In this document: positions 60,670 through 64,000 of the stretch, piece by piece
How the letters are laid out: the number at the start of each line of letters is the position of its first letter
How positions within the stretch are numbered: position 1 is the stretch's first letter
NCBI RefSeq assembly: GCF_901709675.1
Contig: NC_051102.1
Location: 3,021,912-3,085,911, forward strand
Source of the DNA: Syngnathus acus
Lineage: Eukaryota > Chordata > Actinopteri > Syngnathiformes > Syngnathidae
Length of the DNA stretch: 64,000 bases
Direction: 5' to 3'
The notes under the pieces: model-generated
The model's input: the letters and a program-made list of their open reading frames with translations, nothing else
Databases searched by the model: none
What the model was told of the DNA's origin: nothing
Made by a program: the position numbers and the translations under genes

Positions 60670-63373
60670 GCAAATGAACAAATGAAAAAAAGAAATATTC
60701 ATCTTTTTCTGCCCTGTTTTATTGGGGGTGGGCAGTTTTTGTCCTAACTCATCATCCATTGTACATTACATAATAATGAAAACATATACATATATATTGA
60801 ACTCTCCAATGTAGAACATGTACATTCAGTTCCATGCTGGTCAATTTCCATTCTGAATTATTTGTATTTATTTATGAATAAATAATAATCAATGAAATTT
60901 ACAGAGGTCCGTTCCAGCATGAAACTACCACCATCTTAAAACCTGTGTGCTGCATGAAAACTCTGCAGGCAATGTTTGAAATAACATTTTCATCAATGTA
61001 CAGGTAAAAGGTAACCACTTTCCTCCTAATTTGTTAAAACAACACACATACAGTGTAGAAGAGAAATTGCTGATAAGCATCTATTGTTAACTATGCGATA
61101 TATCACAATATTTTTTATTTCTGGTGTTTTAAAAAAAAAAAAAAAATCACATGGGCAGAAAAGATCTCTTCTCCACCTTGCCTCTCATTTTGCCAGTCCT
61201 CATCATGGCTATGTTTATGGATGCTGTTTGGGTCTGTCATTCAGACACGGTATTTAAAGATGTATAATCAGCCATTGCATTTTGTCTCAGGTTTAATATT
61301 AACACACAACACATTATGCGTACTAATCTATACGCATTTGCTCCTCCCAGAAGGCGCAAAATGAACTGTGCAGCAATTTAGCACGTTAAGCAGACGCAGT
61401 CCTGGGTGTGCCCAATTAATGCGCAATGACATTTATACCTATTTTGGGACAGGTAAACTTTAAGTAAATAAGGCCTGTTTATGCAATGGTCCTGCAAAAC
61501 TGTGTGATACATTAGTTCCACTGAGAGTGATTCATGAGTATAGCAGTGGGTCATTTAACCAATTCATGATATATTAAAAAAAGAAAGACACACAAAAAAT
61601 GTAGCACTGTATTCAGTAAAACGTGTCATTGCGGATTTATGTAGCCAGTTCACGTGATGAATATATTCAATACGCTTAGTCCATACCATATCATTTAAAC
61701 AGGCCTGGAAGCAAGCATTTGAGATTTTCTTGTTTTAGTTTATACCTACCTCATTTTAATTTTGTTAAAACTGCATGTTAACACCGTGAAACCTGTGATA
61801 GCACCCAGTTCTGTGGTTTTGACATTAGGTAAACATGTCATCAGAAATGCATGACCTACTAACAGTCTTTGGTCATCACGTCTTATAGAATGAGTCAGAA
61901 ATCTTTCACTGATCAGCGATGTGTCTAGGCCTAGGGGTGATACTATCCTTGTGAATGCTTGATATGTGATATGTAGTTATTTCCTGTCTAGGAAGATATC
62001 CTGCTATTGCTTCATCCAACCCAACACTATTTTTGGTACAATATCATCTAATATAAATTGAAATATGCTTTTGTCATGATTTAGTCTAACTGAAAGATGT
62101 CAGTTGAGCAGAAATCTTCTCCAGAATCATCAGACTAAGTTGCAATTTTCAATCTCGCAGTGTGTGTTTTCTGTTATACAGATATTGGCATTTAAAGTCA
62201 AGGTTGCGTGAAACGTTATTCAAAACAATTCTGTATGATACCACGGTGTTTGTTGTGATATTGTATGTGCTGCAATGTAAATACAATAGTCTGTGCTTGA
62301 AACATCAAGGAATACATCAATATTGAACCCCACATGAGGTGTAGTGCCATATTTTTGAAAAGTCGTACTTGTTGTTACAACCTCCATTCTTGCATTGTAT
62401 ACCATACGTACACCGAAACGCATTTGTTCTGCAATCAGTGTGAATTAGGCATAAGGCTGAAGTTTGCATAGTGCGTAGTCGTCCAGGTCTCTGAACCTCT
62501 TTGATTTGATTATATAATAAATATAATTATATATAATTAATATATATCAAGAAAACAGACTAATCTCATTGACCTTTATTTGACCCTGGTTCTCTAATAT
62601 CTATCACTGATAATTTGTTAAAAGGAAAAACAATGCAAGAAAATTAAGATGCAAAATGATACTGTATTGTTGCTGTAGGTCATAGATCAGTTGTATTTCA
62701 TGTACACTGCATCTTAACATAAAAAAAAGCAAGAGAGAGAGTTCAAAGTTGTATAGTATTGGCATACTTTTGATCAACAAAAGTTAGTTCCAGAAATGAT
62801 ATGAATTCAATGAAAAAAAAAGCAAAAAAAAAAAAAAAAGAGTGGAGAGAAGTTGGTTAATGTAACTGAGATTCTGATAAAAGTTCACCAGATGACCCTA
62901 AAGCCCTCATATTGATGGTTACGGATGTGAAACAGGCTTGAGGGCTTTTAAAGAATTACAGTGTAAATAAAATGGCTAGAAGCATTGAAAGAAAGAAATG
63001 CAATTGTAGACTATTGATGGGAATGGAATAAGGAAATACTTATTGGCGTTTCTAGCTAAGGTATGGTCCATTTGCTATCTAGACACAAGTTTTTTTTTGT
63101 TTTTTTTTAATAATATTAAACCCATAATGTATTTTTTTCTACACACATTGTAAATATTTTGTGGTTGCAATGTAGCCACAGTATAAAAATACAATATAAC
63201 ATTAGTGCAGAGGCATATAAAATGTTGTAGTGAACACACACACACACACACACACACAGTACACAGAGGAAGACCAGCTTCCTCGGGTGATGTTAACAAG
63301 TTTGGACTTGACCCCAAATTAAAACATACAGATAATGTGGGTCATTTAAGCACACACACACATTCTCATTAAT
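60091..63373. other. Convergent 3' region between the EPS15-like gene and f3
   Basis: Probably two 3' UTRs facing each other. AATAAA at 60877-60882 may end the EPS15-like transcript. A (TTAG)n tract lies at 60587-60668, a (CA)n tract at about 63233-63258 and several A runs near 61130 and 62813. No coding sequence is supported. Confidence 0.55.
60587..60668. repeat. (TTAG)n microsatellite
   Basis: About 20 perfect units of GTTA/TTAG. Confidence 0.97.
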
Positions 63374-63746
63374 TTAAACAACTGTAGATGACTGATATAT
63401 TTGCGAGGCTCTGTTTCTTCGTCTGCAGCATACAACTGTCACTGTGATGATGACAATGAGAATTAATAGCAGGATAAAAAGTCCACCAACCAAAGCTCCG
63501 AGACTCAGCTCTAGAGGGGAAAATGAAGATTACATTTAGACAGAAAGACTTACATTTTCCAAAGAGTGCATGTACTTTACCTTGAAAGACATTTTTTTGT
63601 CCGGGGGTACACTGCTGGATGCTCCAGGCTCCTTGCTGGTGCAGTTTGTCTCTTGAGGGGATGAAAGCTGCCACCATGAAGCAGTAACTTTGATCTGCAT
63701 CCAACCCAGACACTTCTCCTTTATTGGACTTGAATATGATGTCTCT
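63374..63746 (-). CDS. f3: Tissue factor (coagulation factor III), last two exons
   Basis: Cell-surface receptor for factor VIIa that starts the extrinsic clotting pathway. Only the 3' part is in the window: exons 63746-63581 and 63510-63374 in transcript order; upstream exons lie right of the edge. The first encodes the end of the second fibronectin-III-like domain, with DADQSYCFMVAAFIPSR and later a cysteine in QQCTPGQ, matching the human GENYCFSVQAVIPSR ... ECMGQ pattern; these two cysteines form the carboxy-terminal disulfide in mammals. The second encodes a membrane span (LGALVGGLFILLLILIVII) and a short basic tail CCRRRNRASQ ending in stop TAA. The family could also suggest a class II cytokine receptor, but the short tail and the CFMVAAFIPSR block favour tissue factor. 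Confidence 0.88.
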
Positions 63747-64000
63747 CTAGAATTAAAAAATGGAATATATTACGAGTGTGTGGGTGTGTGATGATTTGAT
63801 TTTAGGTTGCTTTTTTTTTTTATAGGATACAATATGAACATAAGATGTAGTGTCAGTTAGTCGTTTTTAGTTTTACTTTTTCACTTTAATGAAAACGTTT
63901 TTTTCAATTTTAATATATTCGTTAAATTTGATTCATTATAATTTCCCACCTATTGCCCAGTCAGCTGCTCATTTATTATTAATACAAAAAAGTGAGTTCG

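Overview
The window is nuclear DNA from a ray-finned (teleost) fish, probably a percomorph. The evidence is vertebrate multi-exon genes with GT-AG introns, many introns of only 80-300 bp, dense tetra- and dinucleotide microsatellites, and teleost-style repeats (tRNA-derived SINEs, small inverted-repeat DNA elements, hAT-like elements). I cannot name the species from sequence alone. All exon borders below were placed by hand from splice signals and reading-frame continuity. In every complete gene the exon lengths sum to an open frame.

Layout. 1-2380 (+): cyp7a1 (cholesterol 7-alpha-hydroxylase), first exon outside the window. 2381-3502: spacer with a 94-bp hairpin, then a CRE/ETS promoter. 3503-4782 (+): tmem70 (ATP synthase assembly). 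4783-8015: spacer. 8016-15244 (-): jph1 (junctophilin 1), six exons, 672 aa. 15245-26640: an 11.4-kb divergent spacer full of repeats. 26640-30010 (+): penk (proenkephalin), 245 aa. 32372-38918 (+): sdr16c5 (epidermal retinol dehydrogenase 2), 306 aa. 42383-51108 (+): an SLC44 choline-transporter-like gene closest to slc44a5, 22 exons, 726 aa. 54382-60090 (+): an unnamed acidic coiled-coil protein of about 976 aa with an EPS15-like coiled coil and DPF motifs but no EH domain. 63374-63746 (-): the last two exons of f3 (tissue factor), which continues past the right edge.

The genes have unrelated jobs (bile acids, mitochondria, calcium-release junctions, opioid peptides, retinoids, choline transport, probable endocytosis, coagulation), so this is ordinary chromosomal neighbourhood and not an operon or gene cluster. 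From memory of human gene order, CYP7A1, PENK and SDR16C5 lie at 8q12, TMEM70 and JPH1 at 8q21, and F3 and SLC44A5 on 1p. The window therefore joins pieces of at least two human segments.

The most interesting points are: the EH-less EPS15-like gene and the array of 11-residue repeats in its largest exon; a (TG)n tract in place of the polypyrimidine tract before slc44a5 exon 8; a GC-AG intron in the same gene; extra introns in cyp7a1; the penk promoter and carboxy end; and a long hairpin flanked by direct repeats upstream of tmem70. I found no CRISPR array, operon, intact autonomous transposon or convincing RNA gene.
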